Positions 1-7,882 of a stretch of DNA of 64,000 nucleotides are shown here, one piece after another (position 1 is the first letter of the stretch; every line of letters starts with the position of its first letter). A model generated the notes under the pieces. That model worked only from the letters and a program-made list of their open reading frames with translations, was not told the DNA's origin and ran no database searches. The DNA is taken from NCBI RefSeq assembly GCF_037782385.1, contig NZ_JBBEXD010000005.1:186001-250000 (forward strand), in the 5' to 3' direction. The translations under genes and the position numbers were made by a program. The stretch comes from Ascidiimonas meishanensis (lineage in GTDB: Bacteria > Bacteroidota > Bacteroidia > Flavobacteriales > Flavobacteriaceae).

Positions 1-59
1 ATTTGACAAAACGCATATTATAAGATTTTACGTACTAAATATAATCTATTTTATGAATA

Positions 60-533
60 CTAAAAAAGGGATTGTTGCGGAGATGGATTTTCATGTTCTA
101 ACAGCCATTTTTTGCGCCATAGACCGCCTGCATATCCAGTTAATGAACCATCACTACCAATAACTCTATGGCAGGGAACAACAATCCAAAATGGATTTTT
201 ACCATTAGCAGCAGCTACTGCTCTGATGGCTTTTTCGTCACCTAACGTTCTTGAAAGTTCTAAATAGGAGACAGTGGCTCCATAAGGGATTTCCTCCAAT
301 GCTTTCCAAACACGTTTTTGAAAACTAGTACCCTCTGGTAGTAAGTTAAGATCAAAATTTGTTCTTCTTCCTTCAAAATATTCTTGAAGTTGATACACTA
401 CATCCTCCAGTTCGGGCGGAATTACAGTTGTGGTTTTAATTTCAGCATCTAAGATATGTATAGAAGTTAAACCCTTTGCAGAGCCTTTTATATAAGCCAT
501 TCCTAGAGGAGTTTTTATATAAACCTCTTCCAT
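60..533 (-). CDS. ogt: Methylated-DNA--protein-cysteine S-methyltransferase
   Basis: Suicide repair protein that moves a methyl group from O6-methylguanine (or O4-methylthymine) in DNA to its own cysteine. The product is 157 residues. The acceptor motif PCHRV is present with Cys121, followed by the conserved GYAGGLWRK segment, and the N-terminal half is the usual short variable domain. I start it at the ATG at 533, which overlaps the stop of the upstream gene (TAATG); the 19-residue basic extension of the longer reading frame lies inside that gene and has no counterpart in the family. It is the last gene of a minus-strand run with hemB, a DinB-like gene and a CNNM gene. I see no Ada-type N-terminal regulatory domain, so it is Ogt-like, not Ada. 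Confidence 0.93.
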   Translation of the reverse strand: MEEVYIKTPLGMAYIKGSAKGLTSIHILDAEIKTTTVIPPELEDVVYQLQEYFEGRRTNFDLNLLPEGTSFQKRVWKALEEIPYGATVSYLELSRTLGDEKAIRAVAAANGKNPFWIVVPCHRVIGSDGSLTGYAGGLWRKKWLLEHENPSPQQSLF

Positions 534-1609
534 TATTCTTTTGTATCTGTACCTTGAATAATACCTAAACGTTCTGCTCTTTTTTGCCAATTGCGACGCG
601 CTAGTAGTTGTAAATCTTCTACATGATCACTTTCATCTACAATTTCTAATCCTAGTAATGTTTCTATGATGTCTTCCATAGTGACCAAACCGCTAACCGA
701 ACCGAACTCATCTACCACTAGTGCAATATGATCTTTGTTAGAAATAAAGGTTTCAAATAAATCAGGTAAAGGTGTAGATCTTTTGGTAATTAGTAAATCT
801 CTTTTTATGCTGGACATGCTAGCGCTACCATTCCCATTTATAATTTCCTCTAGCAATTGATCTTTTAATACAAAACCGGTAATATTATCTTCCTTACCTT
901 CAAAAACAGGTATTCTTGAGAAGCGTAATTTTGGATTGGCTTTAAAAAAGTCTTCTATAGGCGTTTCTCCCTTTTCAATTTTTATGACCGTTCTAGGAGT
1001 CATTATATCTTTAGCTTGTACTTCTTTAAATTTTAACAAGTTTTTAATCACCTTACTTTCAGATTCTTCAAAAACACCTTCTTCTTGTGCAATCTCTGTC
1101 ATTGCCGTAAAATCTTCCCTGCTAAATACAGAGCCATGGGCACTTTTCCCACCTATAAGTTTTGTGGTAAGCTGTAAAAGCCATAAAATACCAGTATATT
1201 TTAAAGGAAATATAATAATATCTAATGTAGTAGCAGCAAACCCAGAGAGTTGTTTCCAATAAGTAGCCCCAATAGTTTTTGGAATAATTTCTGAAACAAT
1301 AAGAATAAGTGCTGTCATAATCGCAGAGACAATACCTACTACATTATTTCCTGTGCCAAAAGCCTCTTCTGCAGTAGCGCCTACACCAATGGCTCCAACA
1401 GTATGAGCAATAGTATTAAGGGTAAGTATAGCAATTAAGGGCTTATCTATATCATTTTTAAGGGCTTCCAGTTTTTCTCCAGTTTTTTTACCTTCCTGTT
1501 TTTTTACATTTATGAAAGTAGGAGTTATACTCAGTAAAACTGCTTCAAGTATGGAGCAAAGGAAAGAAACTAAAATCGATAAAATTGCAAATGTTAAGAG
1601 ACCTGCCAT
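533..1609 (-). CDS. CNNM/CBS-domain membrane protein (hemolysin family)
   Basis: Integral membrane protein of the CNNM/CorC-like family, whose members are linked to magnesium or cobalt transport. Residues 1 to about 180 form the DUF21/CNNM transmembrane domain: a hydrophobic N-terminus, then segments around the VGAIGVGATAEEA and SEIIPKTIGATYW motifs. SEIIPKT is the family signature. A pair of CBS domains follows (about 195-330), starting at VQAKDIMTPRTVI and ending at VDEFGSVSGLVTMEDIIETL. At 358 residues it is shorter than the usual 420-450, because the C-terminal CorC_HlyC domain is missing and only a short basic tail remains. Its stop overlaps the ogt start by one base. The name hemolysin is historical; ion transport is inferred from the family. 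Confidence 0.9.
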   Translation of the reverse strand: MAGLLTFAILSILVSFLCSILEAVLLSITPTFINVKKQEGKKTGEKLEALKNDIDKPLIAILTLNTIAHTVGAIGVGATAEEAFGTGNNVVGIVSAIMTALILIVSEIIPKTIGATYWKQLSGFAATTLDIIIFPLKYTGILWLLQLTTKLIGGKSAHGSVFSREDFTAMTEIAQEEGVFEESESKVIKNLLKFKEVQAKDIMTPRTVIKIEKGETPIEDFFKANPKLRFSRIPVFEGKEDNITGFVLKDQLLEEIINGNGSASMSSIKRDLLITKRSTPLPDLFETFISNKDHIALVVDEFGSVSGLVTMEDIIETLLGLEIVDESDHVEDLQLLARRNWQKRAERLGIIQGTDTKE

Positions 1610-1634
1610 AAAGTTTTGATATTTATTATTCTAT

Positions 1635-2135
1635 TTACCACCCACTATACCGCGGAGGTTTAATATTTTTAAGGTTAAGATAGACAACAAGTTGCCCTCT
1701 GTGGTGAGTAACATGGTCTTGTAAGAGATTCAAAATTTGAAGCTTACTTTTTTTACCTGCAAAAAATTCAACTTGCTCTTTTAAAGCTTCATCTGGGATA
1801 TTTTTGACCACTTCTTCAATCGCTTTAAAAGACTCTCGAAGATATACAATAAGAGTTTCTTTTGTAAAGTACTCTGTTTTTTTTGATACTTTTTTTTGTT
1901 TGAAATACGTACTTCCTAACCAATTCATATTACTTTGAATATGCAAAAGTTGTTCTTCAAAAGACATTTGTCTTTCAGAAGGTTTGTAATCATAAAATTC
2001 CTCTGGCATAGCCTCTGCTATTTCCAATAGATAATTTTTAGAATTTTCCCATTTAATCAAGAAAGCAGAAATAGGTGTATCCTGTGCTGATGCATATAAT
2101 GGAGTTAATAATATAAAAAATAAGTATTTCTTCAT
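1635..2135 (-). CDS. DinB-like exported protein
   Basis: Small exported protein of 166 residues. The N-terminal KKYLFFILLTPLYASAQ is a signal peptide with an Ala-Gln cleavage site common in Bacteroidota. The mature part looks like a DinB four-helix metal-binding fold: a first His in LLHIQSNMNWL and a pair of His residues in DHVTHHRGQL, as in the DinB/YfiT triad. Family members are mostly metal-dependent thiol transferases or have no known activity; the substrate here is unknown. The ATG at 2135 is preferred because the signal peptide starts directly with MKK. It sits 12 bases after hemB and 25 before the CNNM gene, so it is likely in the same transcript. Confidence 0.75.
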   Translation of the reverse strand: MKKYLFFILLTPLYASAQDTPISAFLIKWENSKNYLLEIAEAMPEEFYDYKPSERQMSFEEQLLHIQSNMNWLGSTYFKQKKVSKKTEYFTKETLIVYLRESFKAIEEVVKNIPDEALKEQVEFFAGKKSKLQILNLLQDHVTHHRGQLVVYLNLKNIKPPRYSGW

Positions 2136-2147
2136 GTACATTATTTT

Positions 2148-3122
2148 TTATGATATCAACTGTACTACTTCTTTTGCAAAATAACTAGCTATAACATCAG
2201 CTCCTGCTCTTTTAATAGCGGTAATTTGTTCTATCATAACTGCATCATGATCCAACCAACCCTTTTCTGCAGCCGCTTTTAACATTGCGTATTCTCCACT
2301 TACTTGATAAACGGCTACGGGCACATCTACCGCGTCTTTAATCTCACGAACAATATCTAGATAACATAAACCGGGTTTCACCATAACAATATCTGCACCT
2401 TCGTCTACATCCATTTCTGTTTCTCTAATGGCTTCAAAACGGTTTGCAGGATCCATTTGATAGGTTTGTTTATCACCAAAACCAGGAGCAGAGTCCAGCG
2501 CATCTCTAAAAGGACCGTAAAAAGCAGAGGCATATTTTGCACTGTAACTCATAATACCAGTATTTAGGAACCCTTCTTCTTCTAATGCTTCTCTAATAGT
2601 GAGAATACGTCCATCCATCATATCACTAGGTGCTACAAAATCGGCACCAGCATTTGCATGGGAAACGCTCATTTCTGCAAGAACCTCGCAGGTTTCATCA
2701 TTTACAATTTCTCCATTTTCTACAATTCCATCATGTCCGTAAGAAGAATAAGGATCTAATGCTACATCTGTCATCACCACCATTTCAGGAGCTGCATCTT
2801 TTACTGCCTTAATAGCTCTTTGCATTAACCCATTGCTATTAATTGCTTCCGTACCTCTGTTATCTTTTAAAATATCCGGAACTTTAACAAACAGAAGTAC
2901 TGCTTTTAGCTGCATCTCCCAAAGCGCTTTCACTTCTTTTTGTAAAAGGTCTAGACTATACCTGTAGTAACCAGGCATTGAAGGTATTTCTTCTTTTACT
3001 TTTGTGCCTTCCACCACAAATAAAGGTACTAAAAAATCATTAGGGGTAATATGTGTTTCTCTTACTAAGCTTCGGATAGCATGATTTTGACGTAACCTTC
3101 GGTTTCTTCGTAATGGGAACAT
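2148..3122 (-). CDS. hemB: Porphobilinogen synthase (delta-aminolevulinate dehydratase)
   Basis: Condenses two 5-aminolevulinate molecules to porphobilinogen, the second committed step of heme synthesis. The product is 324 residues, the normal length. Both active-site lysines are visible, in MSYSAKYASAFYGPF and in DIVMVKPGLCYLD. The region that holds the Zn-binding cysteines in Zn-type enzymes reads DVALDPYSSYGHDG and has no Cys, so this is the Mg-type enzyme. I chose the ATG at 3122 (MFPLRRNRRLR), where homologues begin; the longer frame adds 12 residues with no support. The gene is separated from the main hem cluster by the helicase and the small-peptide region. A -7-like box lies 23-30 bases upstream. 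Confidence 0.97.
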   Translation of the reverse strand: MFPLRRNRRLRQNHAIRSLVRETHITPNDFLVPLFVVEGTKVKEEIPSMPGYYRYSLDLLQKEVKALWEMQLKAVLLFVKVPDILKDNRGTEAINSNGLMQRAIKAVKDAAPEMVVMTDVALDPYSSYGHDGIVENGEIVNDETCEVLAEMSVSHANAGADFVAPSDMMDGRILTIREALEEEGFLNTGIMSYSAKYASAFYGPFRDALDSAPGFGDKQTYQMDPANRFEAIRETEMDVDEGADIVMVKPGLCYLDIVREIKDAVDVPVAVYQVSGEYAMLKAAAEKGWLDHDAVMIEQITAIKRAGADVIASYFAKEVVQLIS

Positions 3123-3145
3123 ATATTTTACTATTTTTAAAAGCA

Positions 3146-3153
3146 CAAAGTTA
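3146..3153 (-). promoter_or_regulatory. Candidate -7 box for hemB
   Basis: TAACTTTG on the minus strand fits the Bacteroidota -7 consensus TAnnTTTG and ends 23 bases before the hemB start. No clear TTG lies 18-19 bases upstream, so only half of the promoter is supported. Confidence 0.4.
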
Positions 3154-3174
3154 ACCATTAAAAATGAGTGTTTC

Positions 3175-5811
3175 TTGCCGAATTTCTTAGACGATTTACA
3201 ATTTAAATTTCCATGGAGAAGTTACCAGACAGTCTTTCTTGAAAACCTAGAAAAACATAGTACGGACCAACATTTGCATTTGATTGCGCCTCCAGGATCT
3301 GGCAAAACAATTTTGGGTCTTGAAATTGTACGGCGCATCAATAAAAAGACATTGGTATTAGCACCTACACTCACCATTAGAAATCAATGGAAAGACAGGT
3401 TATCCACCTTTTTCACGCATCAGGATTCTTTTAAAAAGTATTCTTTCGATATAAAAAAACCAAACGAAATTACTTTTAGTACCTATCAATCCCTACATGC
3501 TTTTTTCAAGAGTTTTGATGAAAAAAAGGACTTCTTTAGCTTTTTTCATGATCATGATATTGAATGTATTGTTTTAGATGAGGCGCATCATTTAAAAAAT
3601 GAATGGTGGAAATGTCTCATCGCTCTTAAAGAAGATAAACTTTTTACTGTAGTAGCGCTCACGGCCACCCCTCCCTATGACAGTGAGCAACTGGAAATTT
3701 CAAGATATTTTAATCTTTGTGGCCCTGTAGATGAAGAGATTGCAGTACCCAGCCTAGTCAAAGAAGGTGATTTGTGCCCGCATCAGGATTATGTCTATTT
3801 TTCAACACCTGAAGAAGCTACTATAGAGGCTATTGTAAGATACAGAAGAAAAATTTCTGATTTTGTAGATCAGATAAAGGAGGATTCCGTTTTTCTGAAT
3901 TTTTTGAAATCACACAGGTTTTATGCAGCTACAGAGGAGGCTTTTGATGACATTTATAAAACGCCAGAATATTTTTCATCCCTATTAATTTTTCTGAACG
4001 CATCAGGAATAGAAATTCCCAGAGCTAAATTGAAGGTATTGGGTTTTGACAATGAAAAAATAGAATTTCCAGCTTTAGATTATCAATGGGTAGAAACACT
4101 ATTTCAACATTTATTGATCAGAGATCGAGAAAATATGTTGGAGGCTGAAGACTATTTAAAAAAACTAGAAGGGCGGCTTAGAAAATTGAGCATTTTGGAA
4201 TCTGGAAATGTAAATATTGTAGGTGATGATAAACTCTATCGCTCTTTGGCTAATAGTCCGGTAAAAATGAAAAGCATTGTAGAAATTTGTGCTTCCGAAT
4301 ATCAAAACTTAGGAAACCAACTTAGATGCGTGGTGTTAACAGACTATATTAGAAAGGAATTCCTGAAAACACCAGATGATCTTTTTGATACCATAAATCG
4401 TATAGGGGTAGTTCCCATATTCAGATATTTAAGAAAGCACTCTATACACAAATCTTCCTTAGGGATATTATCCGGCTCACTTGTATTAGTTCACAAGAAC
4501 GCATTGGCAGACAGAATGGTTGAAAGTAGCTTTAACAAACATTATGGAGTAACCGAATGGGAAATTGATAAAGATTTTGTGATTATTTCTGCTAAAACTT
4601 CGGGAAAAACAAGGCTTACAAGTATGGTTACCAGCTTGTTTGAAAAAGGAGCGATTAAAATACTTATTGGTACTAAATCATTATTAGGTGAAGGCTGGGA
4701 TGCACCTAGTATTAATTCTTTGATTCTAGCCTCTTTTGTAGGTTCTTTTGTAACCTCAAACCAGATGCGAGGACGAGCAATTAGATCTCAAAATGGAAAT
4801 AAGAATAAAACTGGAATTATCTGGCACTTGGCAAGTGTAGATCCAACAATACCAGATGGAGGAAAAGATATAGCAAAATTAAAACGTAGGTTTAAGGCAT
4901 TTGTTGGAATTTCAGAAAGTGAACCAGCCTATATTGAAAATGGGTTTGAGCGTTTAGATTTACCTGAAATTTTTGAAGTAAATAGATTGGAAAATCTAAA
5001 TGAAGCAACCTTGGTAAAATCTCGGCAAAGAGCATTAATTGCAGAGAAGTGGCAAAATGCGGTAGCTAAGGGTTCTGGGATGTTGAGAGAGCTAAAATTA
5101 GGGTCTGAGGGTAAATATCCTTATCAAAAACAAAAGAAACTCTATTATAGAGATGCCGTAATGTATACATTTTTTGAGCTTTTGATTGGCATTTCATTTT
5201 TTTTACCAGAGTTTCTATTGAGAAACTTTAAAATACTAATGGAAAAAGGAATTTTATATTTTGTCTACATATTATTAATAGCACTTGCTTTAGGATTTGG
5301 ACGAAAATTTTGGAAAGCATTATCGCTTTTAGTAAGATTTGGCACTCGGCATACCAAAGTAGACAACATTGCAAAGGTTATTGTCTCTGCACTTGCTGAG
5401 ATGGGATATCTAACCACTTTAAAAGAGACTGTTAGTATTGAAACAGAAGTTCGCTCTAATGGAGAAGTGATATGTATAGTGGGTGGATGTAGTGATCTGG
5501 AAGGAGAATTGATAATTAAAGCGTTAGAAGAAGTTGTTGATGAAATAAGAAACCCGAGATATTTGTTAACGAATAAAAATTGGTTCAGAAAGCAAGTTAA
5601 AACAGAGCAGCAGTATCCTGTTCCCGAAATTTTTGGAGGCAAGAAAGAGTACGCACAACTTTTTCAGCAACATTGGAAAGCAAAACTGGGAAAAACGAAG
5701 CTCATTTTCACTCGTAATCCTGAAGGTCGTAAGCTATTGGTGCGTGCTAGAATTTATCATATCAGTAACGCTTTTAAAAAGAAAACCCGCAAAGCGGTTA
5801 TTTGGAGGTAG
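3175..5811 (+). CDS. SF2 DEAH-box helicase with C-terminal membrane segments
   Basis: ATP-dependent superfamily 2 helicase or translocase of 878 residues, ResIII/XPB-like. Walker A is APPGSGKT (about 38-45), motif II is DEAH (135-138), motif III is ALTATPP (about 161-167), motif V includes GEGWDAPSIN (around 509) and motif VI is QMRGRAIR (530-537). A large insert separates the two RecA-like halves. Unusually, residues about 663-682 and 693-709 are two strongly hydrophobic stretches, followed by a soluble domain of about 165 residues that I do not recognise. The only good start is TTG at 3175; the ATG at 3164 is out of frame. It is divergent from hemB with about 50 bases between them. The function is unknown; defence or membrane-associated nucleic-acid processing are possibilities, not conclusions. 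Confidence 0.85.
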   Translation: MPNFLDDLQFKFPWRSYQTVFLENLEKHSTDQHLHLIAPPGSGKTILGLEIVRRINKKTLVLAPTLTIRNQWKDRLSTFFTHQDSFKKYSFDIKKPNEITFSTYQSLHAFFKSFDEKKDFFSFFHDHDIECIVLDEAHHLKNEWWKCLIALKEDKLFTVVALTATPPYDSEQLEISRYFNLCGPVDEEIAVPSLVKEGDLCPHQDYVYFSTPEEATIEAIVRYRRKISDFVDQIKEDSVFLNFLKSHRFYAATEEAFDDIYKTPEYFSSLLIFLNASGIEIPRAKLKVLGFDNEKIEFPALDYQWVETLFQHLLIRDRENMLEAEDYLKKLEGRLRKLSILESGNVNIVGDDKLYRSLANSPVKMKSIVEICASEYQNLGNQLRCVVLTDYIRKEFLKTPDDLFDTINRIGVVPIFRYLRKHSIHKSSLGILSGSLVLVHKNALADRMVESSFNKHYGVTEWEIDKDFVIISAKTSGKTRLTSMVTSLFEKGAIKILIGTKSLLGEGWDAPSINSLILASFVGSFVTSNQMRGRAIRSQNGNKNKTGIIWHLASVDPTIPDGGKDIAKLKRRFKAFVGISESEPAYIENGFERLDLPEIFEVNRLENLNEATLVKSRQRALIAEKWQNAVAKGSGMLRELKLGSEGKYPYQKQKKLYYRDAVMYTFFELLIGISFFLPEFLLRNFKILMEKGILYFVYILLIALALGFGRKFWKALSLLVRFGTRHTKVDNIAKVIVSALAEMGYLTTLKETVSIETEVRSNGEVICIVGGCSDLEGELIIKALEEVVDEIRNPRYLLTNKNWFRKQVKTEQQYPVPEIFGGKKEYAQLFQQHWKAKLGKTKLIFTRNPEGRKLLVRARIYHISNAFKKKTRKAVIWR

Positions 5812-5888
5812 TATTAATTAACATTTTTTGCGTAAGAAAAAATAAGAAATTTACTACTTTTATAATATAACTTTAGAAAACAAATAAG

Positions 5889-6062
5889 ATGAAAAAAAGT
5901 AAAATCAAGTTTCTAAAGATTAGAAAAAGTATAATTTCTAATTTAAATGTGGAACAGGTTAAAGGAGGATGGGTTACTAGCGGATGTACGTATCTGGCAC
6001 CTTGTGGTCCATCAGGAGAGTGTACAACCGGTAATGGATGTTTAAAACAATGTGAGCGTTAA
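5889..6062 (+). CDS. Putative class I lanthipeptide-like precursor peptide
   Basis: Small gene of 57 codons: ATG at 5889, TAA at 6060-6062. The leader is Lys-rich (MKKSKIKFLKIRKS), then has IISNLN and VEQVKGG, which matches the leader style of Bacteroidota natural-product precursors (the GG-type leaders seen with class I lanthipeptides). The predicted core after the double Gly is 30 residues (WVTSGCTYLAPCGPSGECTT is its first part) with five Cys (33, 39, 45, 51, 55) and six Ser/Thr, as needed for lanthionine rings or disulfides. No dehydratase, cyclase, radical SAM partner or peptidase-ABC exporter is next to it. It lies in a gap of over 600 bases between the helicase and hemF, directly before a broken relative. 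The precursor role is inferred from the leader; the modification type is not known. Confidence 0.65.
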   Translation: MKKSKIKFLKIRKSIISNLNVEQVKGGWVTSGCTYLAPCGPSGECTTGNGCLKQCER

Positions 6063-6076
6063 CTGTGAATGTTACA

Positions 6077-6255
6077 ATGCGTAAAAAAATTAATAAAAAA
6101 GAAAAATAAAAAATTTAGAACTAAAGAAGAATTCCATAGCTGTTTTTTTAAATATTCAGGAAATTAAAGGGAGAAGAAGTGGAGCCTGTACTTCTAGCAT
6201 AGACAATATGCATTGTTATTTTGCTTGCCCGGAGAGCGTGCACGCCTCATGTTGA
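6077..6255 (+). pseudogene. Frameshifted second lanthipeptide-like precursor
   Basis: An ATG at 6077 opens a Lys-rich start (MRKKINKKEK) that hits TAA at 6107. One base back in phase, the next frame runs from about 6097 to TGA at 6253-6255 and reads as the rest of a precursor: KNLELKKNSIAVFLNIQEIK, then GRRSGACTSSIDNMHCYF and a Cys/Ser-rich end with four Cys in all. LELKKNSIAVFLN is a textbook leader segment for this group. The break falls in an A-rich tract (about 6082-6113), consistent with loss of one base or a sequencing error in a homopolymer. The double Gly of the leader has become Gly-Arg-Arg, which suggests true decay. It is 14 bases after the intact precursor. Confidence 0.55.
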
Positions 6256-6341
6256 TAATTGATATTAAATTCAATACAGTTAAAGGGTATTATTGGGTTG
6301 CAAAATCTTATACGAATAAAAAGGTGAGCGATTTTTGTTAG
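6249..6341 (+). pseudogene. Possible third precursor fragment
   Basis: A 30-codon open frame from ATG at 6249, overlapping the end of the frameshifted gene, contains DIKFNTVKG, which resembles the end of the leaders next to it, followed by a short tail ending in Cys. It lacks the Lys-rich start and has only one Cys. It may be a remnant of a third copy or chance. The rest of the gap to 6434 shows no gene that I can support. Confidence 0.2.
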
Positions 6342-6434
6342 GATGCTTAAACTATCAGTAGAAGAAACAATGTATATTGTACGAACTAAATATTAATAAA
6401 CCTTATTTGATCCTTTGCAAAGAGGTTTATCCTT

Positions 6435-7340
6435 TTATCTAACCCATTCTTTAGGGTTGCTCAAAACCTTTAAAAGCCTTTCCTCTTCAGTTCCTTCTTT
6501 TGGGTGATGATCATAACGCCATTGAACATGAGGGGGCAAACTCATTAAAATACTTTCAATTCTACCATTTGTACGTAGGCCAAATAAAGTTCCTTTGTCG
6601 TGCACCAAATTAAATTCAACATACCTTCCTCTGCGAACTTCCTGCCAGTCTCTGTTTTTCTGACTATATAAATTATTTTTTCTTTTTTGAACTATGGGCA
6701 CGTATGCTTTTAGAAAGCTATTGCCAACATCTGTAACAAAATCATACCACTGCTGCATAGTTTTTCCATTTTCCGCCTTGCAATAATCAAAGAAGAGTCC
6801 GCCAACACCTCTTGCTTCATTTCGATGCGTATTCCAGAAATAGGTGTCACATTTTTCTTTAAAGTTCTTATAAAAGTCAGGGTCGTGTTGGTCGCAAACA
6901 GTTTTACAGATTTCATGAAAATGAGAAGCATCTTCATCAAACAGATAATACGGAGTTAAATCTTGTCCGCCTCCAAACCAACTATCTACTATTTCACCAG
7001 ATTTATTATACATTTCAAAATATCTCCAGTTGGCATGAACAGTTGGAACAAAAGGGTTTGTAGGATGCAAAACCAGACTAAGACCACAGGCAAAAAAGTC
7101 AACCTCTCCAACTTTAAAATAATGTTGCATTGCGGGAGGTAATGCTCCATGTACTGCGGAGATATTAACGCCCCCTTTTTCAAAGACAGCTCCATTTTCA
7201 ATTACACGGGTACGGCCTCCGCCACCTTCTTCGCGCTCCCAGAGGTCTTCTTTAAAAGTGGCTTTGCCATCAACTTCTTCCAAAGCAGTAGTTATTTTAT
7301 CTTGTAACTGCTGGATATACTTGTAGAATTCGGTTCTCAT
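6435..7340 (-). CDS. hemF: Oxygen-dependent coproporphyrinogen III oxidase
   Basis: Uses O2 to oxidatively decarboxylate two propionates of coproporphyrinogen III, giving protoporphyrinogen IX. Length 301 is standard. Family signatures are all present: VHANWRYFE, WFGGGQDLTPYYLFDEDA with its conserved acidic and His region (HFHEIC), RGVGGLFFDYC, and RYVEFNLVHDKGTLFGL near the C-terminus. Its start overlaps the stop of the GNAT gene by 4 bases (ATGA), so the two are translationally linked. It is the last gene of the minus-strand hem run. An O2-dependent enzyme fits aerobic heme synthesis; an O2-independent HemN is not in the window. Confidence 0.97.
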   Translation of the reverse strand: MRTEFYKYIQQLQDKITTALEEVDGKATFKEDLWEREEGGGGRTRVIENGAVFEKGGVNISAVHGALPPAMQHYFKVGEVDFFACGLSLVLHPTNPFVPTVHANWRYFEMYNKSGEIVDSWFGGGQDLTPYYLFDEDASHFHEICKTVCDQHDPDFYKNFKEKCDTYFWNTHRNEARGVGGLFFDYCKAENGKTMQQWYDFVTDVGNSFLKAYVPIVQKRKNNLYSQKNRDWQEVRRGRYVEFNLVHDKGTLFGLRTNGRIESILMSLPPHVQWRYDHHPKEGTEEERLLKVLSNPKEWVR

Positions 7341-7879
7341 GGTTTATAATCATCTTTAAGAAGCCCAAAATAGACTACATCGTGTACCTGCCCATCTGGA
7401 TCTTTAAATTCGTTTCTCAGAATACCTTCTTGCAAGAAACCGTTTTTTAATGCTACCCGCTGACTCCCAATATTGGATGGATCTGTACAAATAAAAATTT
7501 TATTCATTTTCATTTGTTCAAAACAAAACTTTACAATGATAGCTACTCCTTTTGATATGATACCTTTTCCTTGTAATTTTTCATCAATAAAATACCCTAA
7601 CTCACACATAGGAATTTTTCTATTAATACTTTTAATGTTAATAAGCCCTACTAGGGAAGAGGTCTCTGTATCAAAAATAAAAAAATAGTATCCTTTTTTT
7701 TGCTGTTGCGTTTTTATGTTCTTCTCAAGAAATTCTTTTGTTTTCTCGAGAGTTGAACAGGCGCGAATGGTATATGGAAATCCAATTTTAAGATGCCTTA
7801 TATTTTGGTTTATTAAACTGTAAAACGTTTCATAGTCTACCTTTTCTGGATGAATAAAAGTATATTGGTCAAAGAGCAT
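7337..7879 (-). CDS. GNAT family N-acetyltransferase (RimJ/RimL-like)
   Basis: Acetyl-CoA-dependent N-acyltransferase of 180 residues. The fold markers are the GYFIDEKLQGKGIISKGVA segment (motif A, CoA-pyrophosphate binding) and the C-terminal TDPSNIGSQRVALKNGF block that is typical of the RimJ/RimL branch, which acetylates N-terminal amino groups or small molecules. The substrate cannot be read from the sequence. It is wedged between hemE (3 bases before its start) and hemF (4-base overlap), so it is certainly co-transcribed with heme genes. That may reflect only operon packing; I do not infer a heme role. Confidence 0.88.
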   Translation of the reverse strand: MLFDQYTFIHPEKVDYETFYSLINQNIRHLKIGFPYTIRACSTLEKTKEFLEKNIKTQQQKKGYYFFIFDTETSSLVGLINIKSINRKIPMCELGYFIDEKLQGKGIISKGVAIIVKFCFEQMKMNKIFICTDPSNIGSQRVALKNGFLQEGILRNEFKDPDGQVHDVVYFGLLKDDYKP

Positions 7880-7882
7880 ACA

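Noticed and set aside
1..59. Partial gene at the window start
   Set aside because: No open frame with support reaches into the first 59 bases.
3164..3187. ATG at 3164 as start of the helicase
   Set aside because: It is out of frame with the helicase and meets a stop codon after eight codons; TTG at 3175 is the only workable start.
5812..6434. LanB/LanC or radical SAM maturase beside the peptide genes
   Set aside because: The flanking genes are a helicase and hemF; the radical SAM protein at 23.5 kb belongs to the PA0069 group and lacks a SPASM-type or peptide-binding extension that I can see.
6360..6435. Inverted repeat ATAAACCT / AGGTTTAT after hemF as a terminator
   Set aside because: The loop is about 20 bases and there is no T-run on the minus strand, so it is too weak to list.
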